NCBI RefSeq assembly: GCF_000220395.1
Contig: NW_004086127.1
Span: forward strand, 22,891-86,890
Length of the DNA stretch: 64,000 bases
Direction: 5' to 3'
DNA from: Ichthyophthirius multifiliis
Lineage: Eukaryota; Ciliophora; Oligohymenophorea; Hymenostomatida
In this document: positions 36,501-47,643 of the stretch, piece by piece
How positions within the stretch are numbered: the stretch's first letter is position 1
Layout: each line of letters starts with the position of its first letter
The notes under the pieces: model-generated
Databases searched by the model: none
The model's input: the letters and a program-made list of their open reading frames with translations, nothing else
What the model was told of the DNA's origin: nothing
Program-made: the position numbers and the translations under genes

Positions 36501-38078
36501 AAAAATTGAAAATAGTTTTTATTGAAGGTAGAAATATTGAAATTGAGTAAAATTATATATATATATATATGAAAATTGATATAATAAAATAATAAATAAT
36601 ATATAGTTTTAAGAATGTATTTAGAAAATTAATTATAATATATTTTATTTGATAATATTATTCAGTATATTAAAAGGAATACTTTAAAATATATAAATTA
36701 CAAGTGTTACCGATTTTAAAAAGTATATAAATAAGTAATTATCTTTATAAAAATTGAGTTTTTTTGATTTTTAGGTTTCTTTTAATGTTGATGGTATTTA
36801 AAAAATAAAAAGCAAATAATATTTTTTAAAAATTTATATAAAATATTTTAGTTACCTGAAAAATTTATGGAGATAAAACAATGATATGAAATCTGATTTT
36901 ATTAAAATTTCGTAGTTTTTGAAAACTATTAATAAAACATTAAATACAACAAACTACACTAAACTGAGGAAATCATTCAATAAAAAAGGAATATGAATTT
37001 TAATTTAAATAAAATTTTGATTAATACATATATTATTTTTACTTATAATATAAATCTACTGATCTTTAAATAAAAAAATTAATTCTTATAAATAAAATAT
37101 TAACTTAATTTTTTAAATTTAAAGAGTTTTATTATAAAATAATAAAATTTATTAATTTTAAAGAATATTAATTTTTAATTTTTATTTGAAATTTATTTAG
37201 TATTTATATTTATAAATAAGTTTTTTTTAAATTCTTAAAAATATAATATACTCTATCAAATAATTAATAATTTAATTTATGAAATAAAATCAATATTTAA
37301 AAACTAGTTTGAATGAATTTTTTTAGTTTTTTATATAAAACTAGTTTATTTTAAATAATTGTGTATTAATTTAGGATTAATTTATAAAATTAGCTATCTT
37401 TTAAATTAAATAATTAAATTTTAAATAAAGAATTTGAATTTTAAATAAATAAATATAAAAATTATTTTAAATATAATTTATATATAATATATGAGAAATA
37501 ATTATATTAAAAATTAATATAAAAATATTATTTTAGTTAAAAAAATATATTTTAATTAAAATTCTTGAATACTTTTTAAAGTAATTAATTTTTTTTAATG
37601 TATTTTTTTTAAAAATAATATATTCAATAATAAAAATTAATTATTAATTGTTTTTTTAAAATATAAGTAAAGCGCATTTTTTAGATTTGAATTTAAATAA
37701 ATAATTAAAAAAATAAAATTAAATGTATTTATAATAGAAAAAAATAAAAATAAAAAAATATTCAAATTATTAATTAAGATGAATAAAAACTAAAAAAAAT
37801 ATAATCATATATGAAATTACATAAACATAAAATTATTTAAAATATTTCTAATTTATAAAAAAATAATAAAGAAAGATTTAAATTTATATTTTATCTTAAA
37901 TTATTATTCGAAATAAATATAATTTTTAAAAAAATAAAAAACACAATATTTAAAATTTAAAAAGTATCTAAATTAAATTATTATTTTACTTTTAATTAAA
38001 AAATAAATAAATTTCATAATAAAAATAAAAAAATTAGAAAATAATAAACACAAATAATAATAATAAAAAAATATTAAT
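36501..38078. other. 1.6 kb A+T-rich region without assigned gene
   Basis: Between the LRR locus and the cyclin gene on the same strand. No coding-like frame, RNA gene or repeat other than short A/T runs was recognised. Confidence 0.4.
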
Positions 38079-39247
38079 ATGCAAACTTAATTCACATTTT
38101 AAAAATAATAATAATTTTTTGAAGTAGAGCCATAAAAATCACCAAAAAATAATGTAAAGAATTTCTACTTTAAAAATACAGATTCTAAAAATTTGTAATC
38201 AACTAACCTAAGCAATTTATGCTCAAACAGATATTCCAATATGAGTACTAAAAGTGATGAAATAAACATTTTAGGAGATTAATCTATTCATTTTGATTAA
38301 ATAAACTCGTTTGATGAATATGAATTTTTAGATTGTTCTGCAACTTCGAATTCTATTACATAAATAAATGAGGAAGAAGTTATATAAAAGAAACTATTTT
38401 AAAATAAAAATTAATTTATCAAAGATTACGGATATTAAATATAATAATATTTAGAAAAATAATAAGTAAAAAAAAAAAAATTAAAGATAAATATTTATTT
38501 TTAAAAAAATATTAGATTTATTATAAATAACAAATTGTCTAAAATGAAGGAGAAATGCTTTAAAAATAAAGTGGATTGAATTTAATAATATATATAAGCT
38601 TTGAATTAAAATTATAATCAGAAACTCTACATTTAGGAACTAATTTATTCATAAGATATTTAGATTCAAAAAATATTGATGCAGATGAGAAAATGAGTGT
38701 AATAGCAATCACATGTATATATATAGCTGCTAAATATTAAGAGATTTATCCTCCTTCCCTTAGAGATTTTGCTAAAGTTTCAAATTTATAAAATGTCAAT
38801 TTAATTAAAAAATAAGAAGCCTTTATTTTATGTAAGTTAAATTTTCAAATTCTCACACCTACCAGAGTTGGATTTGTAGAAACTTTCCTTTCTTAAATTA
38901 ATATTGATAGTTATTAGAAAGCTTTAACTGAATATTTATTAGATCTCAGTTTAATTAATTTAGAGCTAAATAAATGGGAAAATAGCAAAATTTCAGCCAG
39001 TATAATTCTTTTGTGTGAAAAACTTAAAAATCCTTAAGGGAATTTATATTGGAATTAAAACCTGACTTTAATAAGTGGATTTCAATAGGAAGATTTGTAT
39101 GATTGTGCTTAGTGTATTTATGAGTTTTTATTAAAGGTTCATACAAACAATTTCTGTTATTATATTTACTAAAAATATTCTTAATAAAAATATAAATAAA
39201 TTGCAAGGATAAATTTCGATATTAAATAAAGATCTAATTGTTGCTGA
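38079..39247 (+). CDS. Cyclin (A/B-like cyclin box), one frame break
   Basis: Starts MQTQFTFQKQQQFFEVEPQK. The N-terminal 120 residues are Ser/Asn-rich and regulatory-looking. The cyclin fold follows: KLQSETLHLGTNLFIRYLDS, KMSVIAITCIYIAAKYQEIY with PPSLRDFAKVSN, then EAFILCKLNFQILTPTRVGF. The second box includes KALTEYLLDLSLINLELNKW and ISASIILLCEKLK. Cyclins of this layout activate cyclin-dependent kinases in mitosis or meiosis. The first helix has diverged from the MRxxLxDWL consensus (EMLQKQSGLNLIIYISFELK). The frame breaks at the A13 run 38468..38480; one added A gives exactly 390 codons and joins the N-terminal part to the cyclin box. The gene is otherwise intronless. Confidence 0.85.
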
Positions 39248-39480
39248 AAAGATATTGACTTTTTTTTTAAAAAATGTTAAATGTATAAAAAAAAATACTA
39301 ATATATTATTTACGTGTATTATATATTTATTAATTTTCAATTTATTTATTTTTAAAATTATTTTATTTTTAATTTTATTTAAAAATTAATAAATAAATTA
39401 TTTCAAAGAATAAAAACTATTTACATATAATAAAATCAAAAAACAAATTAATTAATTAATATAAAAATATCTAAAAAATA
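39248..39480. other. Spacer between cyclin and PEP mutase genes
   Basis: A+T-rich spacer of 233 bases, tandem orientation. Minus-strand ORFs across 39024-39340 are shadows of the cyclin gene and this spacer. Confidence 0.5.
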
Positions 39481-40392
39481 ATGCTTACTAACTCTCTAAA
39501 ATATTTTTTTTCTTAATCCCATCCTAAAAAAACCACTCAACTAAAAAATCTTTTACATTCTAAAGACTTATCATTTATAATGGAAGCCCATAATGGATTA
39601 TCAGCCGTAATAGTAGAAGAAGCTGGATTCAAAGGAATTTGGGGTTCCGGGTTATCAATATCAGCTGCGATGGGAGTAAGAGATTCTAATGAAGCATCAT
39701 ATACTTAAGTTTTAGATGTATTAGAATTTATGAGTGAAAGGACTAAAATTCCCATATTATTAGATGGAGATACTGGATATGGAAATTATAACAATGCCCG
39801 TCGTTTAGTCTCGAAATTAGAATAAAGATAAATAGCAGGAGTTTGTTTAGAAGATAAGGTTTTCCCCAAAAGAAACAGCTTATTAGAAGGTAGTGGAAAA
39901 TAAGAATTAGCTGACATTCATGAATTCAGTAATAAAATTAGAGCATGTAAAGATACATAAAAAGATCCTGATTTTTAAGTTGTGGCTAGAGTAGAGGCTT
40001 TTATAGCTGGTTGGGGCTTAGAGGAAGCTTTAAAAAGAGCTACTGCTTATAAAGAAGCTGGTGCTGATGCCATTTTGATGCATTCAAAATTAAATAATCC
40101 ATCTGAGATTAAGGCTTTTATGAATGAATGGAAAAACAAGTCACCAGTAATTATTGTGCCGACTAATTATTATAAAACTCCTACTAGTGAATTTAGAAAT
40201 TGGGGAGTTAGTATGGTTATTTGGGCTAATCATAATATGAGATCGGCTGTTAAAAGTATGCAAGAAACTTCCAGAAAAATCTACAATGAAGAATCTTTGA
40301 TGGGAGTTGAGGAAAATGTGGCTAAAGTTAAAGAAGTCTTTAGATTACAAGGAGAAAATGAACTAAAGGAAGCAGATAAAAAATATCTTTGA
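39481..40392 (+). CDS. Phosphoenolpyruvate mutase (PEP phosphomutase)
   Basis: A single frame of 304 codons from ATG 39481 to TGA 40390..40392, about the family length. The fold is the isocitrate-lyase/PEP-mutase barrel: [57 protein letters not shown], then the diagnostic loop [16 protein letters not shown] (mutase EDKxFPKxNS, unlike the lyase KKCGH loop). Metal-binding Asp residues lie in DGDTG. Later come [20 protein letters not shown] and [14 protein letters not shown]. The enzyme forms the C-P bond of phosphonopyruvate from phosphoenolpyruvate, the first step to 2-aminoethylphosphonate in ciliate phosphonolipids. The N-terminal 20 residues are basic and hydrophobic ([16 protein letters not shown]) and may be a mitochondrial presequence. 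No introns. GC content is above its surroundings. Confidence 0.95.
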
Positions 40393-40880
40393 TATTAGTT
40401 TCATTTTTTCTATTTAATTTTATTTGCTCTGATTTTTATGAAGTATGAAGTTAATTTTTTTTTAAAAAAAAAATATTCTTATTTATTTTTTTTATTTAAA
40501 AATATATGTATTTATATTAATATTTTTTTAAAAAATTTTGATATATTTATATATTTTTTTATTAAAATGCATATTTTTTTATAATAAAACTATATATCTA
40601 TATTTAAATAAATTTTTTATATTGAATATATTTTTTTATTTTAATTATAAAAAAATATTTTTTTTATTATTATAAATACTTATTTTTAAAATTTAATAAT
40701 AATTATTAAAAGTATATTTTTAGAGAAAACTATATTTTTACTTTGATTGATTTTTCAAAAAAAAGTAAAAAACAAATTATTAATGTTGTTTAACTTATAT
40801 ATGAAAAACAAATAATATAGTTAAATATAATATAAAGAAAAATAGAATAAATACATACAGCCTTAAAAAATTCATAAAAA
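40393..40880. other. Intergenic spacer
   Basis: A+T-rich 0.5 kb between tandem plus-strand genes. No element was recognised. Confidence 0.4.
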
Positions 40881-42249
40881 ATGGACTTTGATAAACTCAA
40901 GACTATCCTCCCAAAAGATCCTTTATTTTGGAATACAGACGAAACTTTAAAATGGTTGTAATTTATTGGTTTACAACAATATTCTGATTAATTTAGTAAA
41001 ATATAAAAATATATTTAAAATAAAAATAAAAAGTTTAATAAACAGTAGATGGCTCTTGCTTATAATAATTAGATAAATATGACTTAAAATTGTTAGGAAT
41101 ATATAATTAAATACATTAAAAAAAAATAAAAAATTGGTTGAAACTAGGTTTGTTATAATATTCTTTATTTCTTAAAGGTCTAAAATATCCATAAGATTAA
41201 GATTAAAATGAAATATTGTTTTATGAAAAATTATATCTAAATAATATTAATGATGAATAAAATCTAATAAGCTAAATGTAACATTAACTAATTGAAAGTG
41301 AAAAAAATTTTAGTGATCATTCTTCAAATAATGATGATTGTACAAGAGAAAACTAATAAATTAAATAATAAATTCAGCCTGAAGAATAAAAAAAAAACGA
41401 ATAATACGAATTAATATTGAAACCTATAGATAGTGTTTAAGTAAGTTTTTATTCTATAAAAGAGGAAGGAGCAAAAATAGGAAGAAATAATGCAAATGGT
41501 ATAGTTATTTTAAATGAAACAGTTTCTCGTTTTCATGCTTAGATTTCTTTTATTAGTATAAATTTTTATATTAAAGATTTAGGCTCTATAACTGGTACTT
41601 TTACTCGAATTAAAGATAGAATTGTATTAGAATAGGGAAACATCATTGAAATGGGATCTTTTTAATATTATATTTAAAGTATTTAAGAAAATATTTTATA
41701 AATAAGTATTTTAGAAAAACCTGGGAATTTATATAATTTGTAGTTTTGTTATGAAATGATTGAATAAGGTTAATACTTTTCAATAGGAAGAAAAATATCT
41801 AATAAAATTTGTTTTGAAGAAGATTCCCATTTATCCAATGTTCATGCTAAAATTTTTTTAATTTAAGGAAAATTCTTATTAGAAGATAATTGCTCTACTA
41901 ATGGGTATTTATTATTTTATTTGAAATTTTTTATAATAAAAATAAAAATAGAATATGGTTAAGATTAAGTGATGAAGGAAAAGAAAGTGAATATTTTTAA
42001 TTATAGAACGAAACATAAATCAGAATAGGAAATGATTTTTAATATAGTTGTTAAATTAATTCTTAAAAATAAGTAATTGATAAAATTGATTAATAAAATT
42101 TATGTATTATTTGTTGTGAAGAAGATAGGGATGTTATTTGTATCCCTTGTAGACATAATGCTTCTTGCTTGAAATGTAGTAAAAACTTAAAAAATTGTAT
42201 TATATGTAGATTCCCTGTATAAGATATTGTAAAAATTTATAAATCTTGA
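40881..42249 (+). CDS. SAM-FHA-FHA-RING protein (copy A), probable E3 ubiquitin ligase
   Basis: Starts MDFDKLKTILPKDPLFWNTD. Residues about 15-95 form a SAM-like domain (TLKWLQFIGLQQYSDQF, then TVDGSCLLQQL and YDLKLLGIYNQI). Two forkhead-associated repeats follow: GAKIGRNNANGIVILNETVS with RFHAQISF, and YFSIGRKISNKICFEEDSHL with SNVHAKIFL and DNCSTNG. The C-terminus is a C3HC4-type RING: CIICCEEDRDVICIPCRHNA, SCLKCSKNLKNCIICRFPV. FHA domains bind phosphothreonine and the RING recruits a ubiquitin-conjugating enzyme, so it may ubiquitinate phosphorylated targets. Introns are 40996..41033 (38 nt, phase 1) and 41905..41951 (47 nt, phase 2). The gene on the minus strand at 47288..48781 is a paralogue with introns at the same two places. 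Confidence 0.88.
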
Positions 42250-42733
42250 AATAGAATAGAAGGATAAAATAATTAATTAAAAAAAAATATATATATTTAT
42301 ATAAATATATTAAATATTTTTTGTAATTAAATATATTAAAATTTATTATTTTAATAAGAGGATTATTTATTTATTTTATTCAAGTTTATTCTTATTTTAA
42401 TTTATTGGTTGCTTTTACTCTCAAATATTACTTTTAATAATAAATATTTATTTTTTTAACCTTTTAATGTATAAGTATTTTTTTAGATATAATTTTAAAA
42501 AGTGTTTTTTAATTTCATAAATAAAGCATTCAATTATATTATATAATTAAAATAATTAGTACTTAAATACTTTTTAAAAAGAATAAAAATATTTTTATTA
42601 GAAAGCTTTAAAAATATTAATTATTTTATATATTTTTATAATAAATGCTATAAAAATTTAAAAAAAAAATATTTTTAAAAATATAAATAAATATAAATTT
42701 TTTGTTAAGTTAAAGACAAAAATTATATAAAAA
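42250..42733. other. Intergenic spacer
   Basis: A+T-rich 0.5 kb between two tandem plus-strand genes. Nothing recognisable. Confidence 0.4.
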
Positions 42734-44884
42734 ATGTTAAAAGAAAAGTTTAAAGAAGTAGCCAAAATAAACAACGAAATTTATAGTGAAGATCTATAAA
42801 ATCTCAAAGACAGTACAATAGGTATAAGTGGTACATTTTTTACTAAAAAGATGTTTGAGAATGTAGATAAATACTAAGACCATAATAAATATCAAGACCA
42901 TAGTATAGGGATAAGCAAAAGAATATTAGAATAGCGAGTATCAAAGTTTAAATAACTAATGTGCAAATATAATATTTAGAAAGTTATTGTATTCGAAAAT
43001 AAGTTATCTGTTCGCTTCAATTAAAGAATTACTATATTAAAGAAAATCTTAGTAAATTAAAACATATAATTTATCAATTCTCCATATTCAGAGCATGCTT
43101 AATTAATTTATTACTTTAAAAGTAATTTTATAAGTGCTATATTGAGTGATTTAGATATTATAAAATACTATTCGGAAACGAATAACTATGTAATAATTGA
43201 CGTAGATTTAGAAAACGAGCGATTTGAATGGATTCATTTATCAAAATTTTTAGCTTCTTTAAATTTAACACACCATTCAGCCAGGTAGCTTTTGCTAAAT
43301 GAATAATAATAAAAGAAAAGTTAAATAAGAGATGTTGTTTAGTAATTTAATGATATATAAAAATATAAAAACTTTCGTGATATTAGTATTAATTAACCTT
43401 TATATAAGGAGTTGATTTTTAAAATTGAGAATGTTCCTGTTTTTAATATTTCTTGTAATTTATAATTTTATAAATAAACTGTGGAAAGATAATGTATGGA
43501 AGATAGAATGAAAAAGCATTTTGGAAGTATATTACCAGCAATTTTATATTAGTTTTTTGCTTTTGATTTAATTTCGAATGATATTTTTAATATTTTTTCT
43601 TATCAAAAATATAAGTATTTACCTAATTAATATGATTCAAAATAAATAAAATTACTTTTAAATCAAATTTGCTAGAATTATTCTAAAATCACCTATTTTG
43701 TGAAATAATATATACCAGAATTGATGCAAAAATATGAGATTCTGTATCTTATTAAAGAAGACGAAGAATACAGGCCTATCCCTTTCAATATTCCGGTTTC
43801 TTGTGAACTTTTTACTGCTGATTTTGTATTTGAAATTGATAAAGGAAATAAAGAAGATTTTTTATTAATAAAAATATTACATAAATACATCGATAATGTG
43901 AAAAAATTATCATACTCTTCTAAAAACTCAAGCAGGAAAAACTCTGAAAACATAAAAGCCAATAATAATGGTGATTCTCCTAACTTTAGAAACAATAATA
44001 ATATATTATTATAATAATAATAATAGTAAAATTATAATTTATAACAATAGCAAGAAGAAATAATGAATAAAAGAAACATAAAGGAGTGTTTAAGTCCTAT
44101 ATAGATATTTACTATGTGTTCTTTAAATTTTTTTAATTAATTAGAACTTATATATATGAATTAGTTTAAAATAACCCATTTGGCTAAATACATGTGTAGA
44201 TGTGATGTCGAGTTTTCGGAGCAACTTATTATTTTTTCAAATATTATATAAAATGAAAATTTGGTCGGAATTTTTTTCTCTCATTTAACTTTTGAGAATA
44301 ATTTCATCAATGCAAAAGTTTAAAATGAAAATAATTAGAATATAATCTAAAGAAAAATGATTTGGGAAGGAGAAGATAAAGTCTGTATTTTTGTAATTTC
44401 AAGAATATTTTGTTTAGTAGAACTTTCTTACAAAGATTTAAATTAAGAAGAACATTTTGATTTTGAATTGACTTAGTTTATTAAAATTATATACGCGGTA
44501 TAATAAATGCTTAGAAATTAATATGATGCTTATTTATTATGTATGTATATTCATTTAGGTAATACCTAAAATATGAAGCCGATTTTAGAATGTAAACCGT
44601 TTTTACCTTTTAGAAAAAATTATAATTGTGCTATGGGTATTGTAATGATATTGCTTTTATAAGGGCAAATTAAAATTGAAGATTTAGAAAAAAATGATAA
44701 CTTTCCGTATTTTAAGTAAGAAATTTAATAGGCTTTTTGCTTGTGGAACAATATACTTAACTTTATTAAATAATAGGAGTAAAATAGATACGCAGATTCT
44801 TCCATTATTAAAATTAATACTATTCTTTCGAAAGCTAATGAATTTTTGCACAAAAGAATTAACATTAAATAGCTATAATTGTGA
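42734..44884 (+). CDS. MKT1-like protein with degenerate FEN1/XPG-type nuclease fold
   Basis: One uninterrupted frame of 717 codons from ATG 42734 to TGA 44882..44884. The N-terminal 250 residues follow the MKT1/XPG layout: LKDSTIGISGTFFTKKMF, LMCKYNIQKVIVFENK, then QFINSPYSEHAQLIYYFKSN and ISAILSDLDIIKYYSETNN. The position equal to the catalytic acidic cluster reads 'PYSEHAQL', as in MKT1 proteins, which lack nuclease residues. The middle includes YIPELMQKYEILYLIKEDEE and an Asn/Gln run. The C-terminal third (LVELSYKDLNQEEHFDF, AVQQMLRNQYDAYLLCMYIH) fits the MKT1 C-terminal domain. Yeast and trypanosome MKT1 act in post-transcriptional control with PBP1/PABP-type partners in the cytoplasm. 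The family call comes from the N-terminal pattern only. Confidence 0.6.
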
Positions 44885-44979
44885 TTAAATTCTTTTATTT
44901 TATTTTTAAATTTATAAATTTTATTTTAATTTTTTTTTAATAATAAAAATATTGTTTATTTTAATAAAAAAAATATTTT

Positions 44980-46262
44980 TCATTAGTATAATATTTCATT
45001 TTTATTATTTTCTTCATCTTATATGTTATTTTATTCATTTTGATTATTATTTTCGTAATTATAATTATTTTCTTATTCATTTAGTTTATTCTCTTATTCG
45101 TTTTGATTATTATTTTCTTGTTCATTTAGTTTATTCTCTTATTCATTTTGATTATTATTTTCTTCATTATAATTATTTTCTTGTTCATTTAGTTTGTTTT
45201 CTTATTCGTTTTGATTATTATTTTTTTATTCATTTAGTTTATTGTCTTATTCGTTTCGTTATTTTAAAACTTCATTTTAAAGTTTTTGTTAATCAAGCTA
45301 TTATCTTAAATCTTCATTATTTAATAATTCAAATCGACATTATTATTTCAATTACTCATTCTATTTTTAGAGTTCATCAATTTAATCTTAAACTTGATAA
45401 TATCTTTCTTAAATAACTTACTTTTCTTTTTCTAACTCTTGTTATTGTTATAAAGCTATTTCTTAATTTTTTTAAAGTTAATAATAGTCATTTTACAAAT
45501 TATCAAGCTTTTCTTAAAGGGCTTCATTTATCTAGTTGTTTTCTACATCTTTATAATTTTCGTTTTGATTTTAATTAGTGAATTTTTCAATTTCAATTTC
45601 TTAATTTTAAATTTTTAAGTTTAAAATTTAATTTTTATTTTATGAATTAAAGAGCTCTTTTTGTAAATTTTCATTTTCTTTTTTTAAATTTATCATTTCA
45701 TTATTTAAAACAGCATATTAATCTTGTAATATTTACCTTTCTTTTTCACTATTTTCTAACTCTTATAGATTACTGTTTTGTTTTTATACTAATGTTTCTT
45801 TCTCTTTTTATAGATTTTCTATTTGTTCTTAAAATGAATTTGTTATTTATTACATTTAGATTTTTGAATCTTCATATAATCTTTATTATTGTTCCTCTAA
45901 CTTGCTTGTTAACTCGACTATTTTTTCTTCTAATTGAATTATGTGTAATTTTTTTCATTTGTTTCTTGCTTTTTTCTTTGTAGTTCGTTTTTTATATCTT
46001 CGAAATTCTCGTTTTCTATATTATCTAGCTCATTATGTTTATCTTATGATTTTTAATTTGAATTACTTGAGTTTTTCTAGATAGTTAATTGTTAAGCTTA
46101 TTAAGTATTTTGTGAATTTACATGGCATATTTAGTTCTTTATGCAAGCGTTTTCTTATTTTATTTCAGTCATTTGAGTTGTCATCTGTTCTAAAGCTCTA
46201 GAGTTATCATGAATTCTAGCAAAAATATCATTTAAAATATTAATTATATCTCTTTGGTTCAT
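44980..46262 (-). CDS. Coiled-coil protein with tandem NEQENKLNEQENN repeats, one frame break
   Basis: Starts MNQRDIINILNDIFARIHDN at ATG 46262. Then comes a long coiled coil: IVELTSKLEEQQQRLYEDS, QELENSEKERQILQDQYAVL, NEMINLKKENENLQKEL. The C-terminus is a tandem array of about 15 residues (NEQENKLNEQENNNQ) coded at about 45030-45250, ending NIQDEENNKNEILYQ with TGA at 44980. The frame breaks at the T run 45949..45955 (A7 in the mRNA) between LQRKKQETNEK and LHIIQLEEKI; one added base makes exactly 428 codons. T-rich plus-strand ORFs over this gene are shadows. No specific family; possibly cytoskeletal. Confidence 0.7.
45030..45250 (-). repeat. 45-bp coding tandem repeat
   Basis: About five units, near-identical at the DNA level (TTCATTTAGTTTATTCTCTT on the plus strand recurs), coding NEQENKLNEQENNNQ on the minus strand with variants ENNYNEENNNQ. 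Confidence 0.8.
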
Positions 46263-46460
46263 ATTATTTTTAATTATATATAGTTATTATTTTTTTTCTT
46301 CTTTTCAATTATTAAGTTAATAATTTACGTTTAAATAAAATACAATATTTTTTATTTTTTTTATTGATATAATTTTTTTTTATTTTTTTTACAAAAGAAT
46401 TTATTTTTTAATAAAATAAATTAAAATAAAATAAAAAAAATATACAAATTTTTAATTTAA

Positions 46461-47121
46461 TCATTAATTTGATTTTAAGAAATTATTAAATTATTCTTAT
46501 ATTATTTGTTCATTAGTTTTTTCTATTTCTTCGTGTATTCCTAATGTTTTTTCTATTTTAGTTATTCTAGTTTCCATATTTTGTAAGTCTTATTAAATAA
46601 AAAAATCTTCATTTTTAATTTATTTAGTTTACAATTTTAAAAATTCTTATTCGTCTTCTTATTATTAAAGATTTCTTTTTAAAAAAATAACAATTTAATT
46701 GATTTCTATCTCTAAAAGCTTTTTTTCTTTATTTAATTCTTATTCTGCTTTAATTTATCTTATTTTTATGCCACTTTCACATTCAATTAATTAGTTTTTT
46801 TCTTTACTTATATCACTCTTTATATTTAGTATTTCTTCCTATATTTTTTTTATGTTTATTTTTATAACAAATTAAATTAAAATATAATAAAACTTCTTTT
46901 TCTTCAAAATAATTATTTGGAATAGTTGCTTATTTATCATCAGAATCTGAAAGTGTTTTTTATTAATTGCTGATGTTAGTTACAAAAATTATTCCACTAT
47001 CATTATTTAATTTATGCTATATATAATTATTTTAATTTTCTTAATCACTTTATCCTTTTAGAAAATCATTATTTTTCAATTTTTATAATGAAATGTTATA
47101 TTCTTTATTTGAATTATCCAT
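46461..47121 (-). CDS. Small coiled-coil protein, unknown function
   Basis: Two exons: from ATG 47121 (MDNSNKEYNISLQKLKNND, DSGIIFVTNISNQQKTLSD, ending IPNNYFEEKE), an intron at 46839..46893 (55 nt, phase 0), then EEILNIKSDISKEKNQLIE, AEQELNKEKKLLEIEINQI, DLQNMETRITKIEKTLGIHE and a TGA at 46461. The product is about 200 residues, the second half a continuous coiled coil. No family was recognised. It lies 167 bases downstream of the FHA-RING copy B on the same strand. Confidence 0.65.
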
Positions 47122-47287
47122 TATTAATGTTAATTATTCTATACTATTTTATTTTTAAATTTATGAATTTAATAAAACTAAATTATTTTTATATAATTAG
47201 TATAAAATATTCAAACAAAATACAATAAATAATTGAATAATATTATATAAAATAATAAAAAAAAAAAATCGTTAAAATCTAATATAT

Positions 47288-47597
47288 TCAAGCGTTATAA
47301 ACTTTAACAAAATCTTAAATTGCTAATCTACAAATAACACATTTTTTTAAACTTTTACAACAATAAATACAACAAGCAAAATGTCTACAAGGTAAAAATA
47401 CAGCTTATCTTTCATTTACAAAACATATAGAACATAAATTATCCTAACATTAAACTTCTTCTTTATATTTTTTAATTTAACAATTATATACAAAAGTACT
47501 ACCAATCCTCACTTAACTCATATCTTGAATGCTATATATTTATCCACTTTATAATTTAATCCATGTTCTATTTTAAAAAATATATAAATACATATAA

Positions 47598-47643
<46 letters not shown>

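Noticed and set aside
43693-43995. Minus-strand 100-residue ORF
   Set aside because: It lies wholly inside the 717-codon MKT1-like frame, which is longer and matches a family pattern.
45030-45250. Regular spacing that could be taken for a CRISPR array
   Set aside because: The repeats are contiguous, have no unique spacers and are in frame within a coiled-coil gene of a eukaryote.
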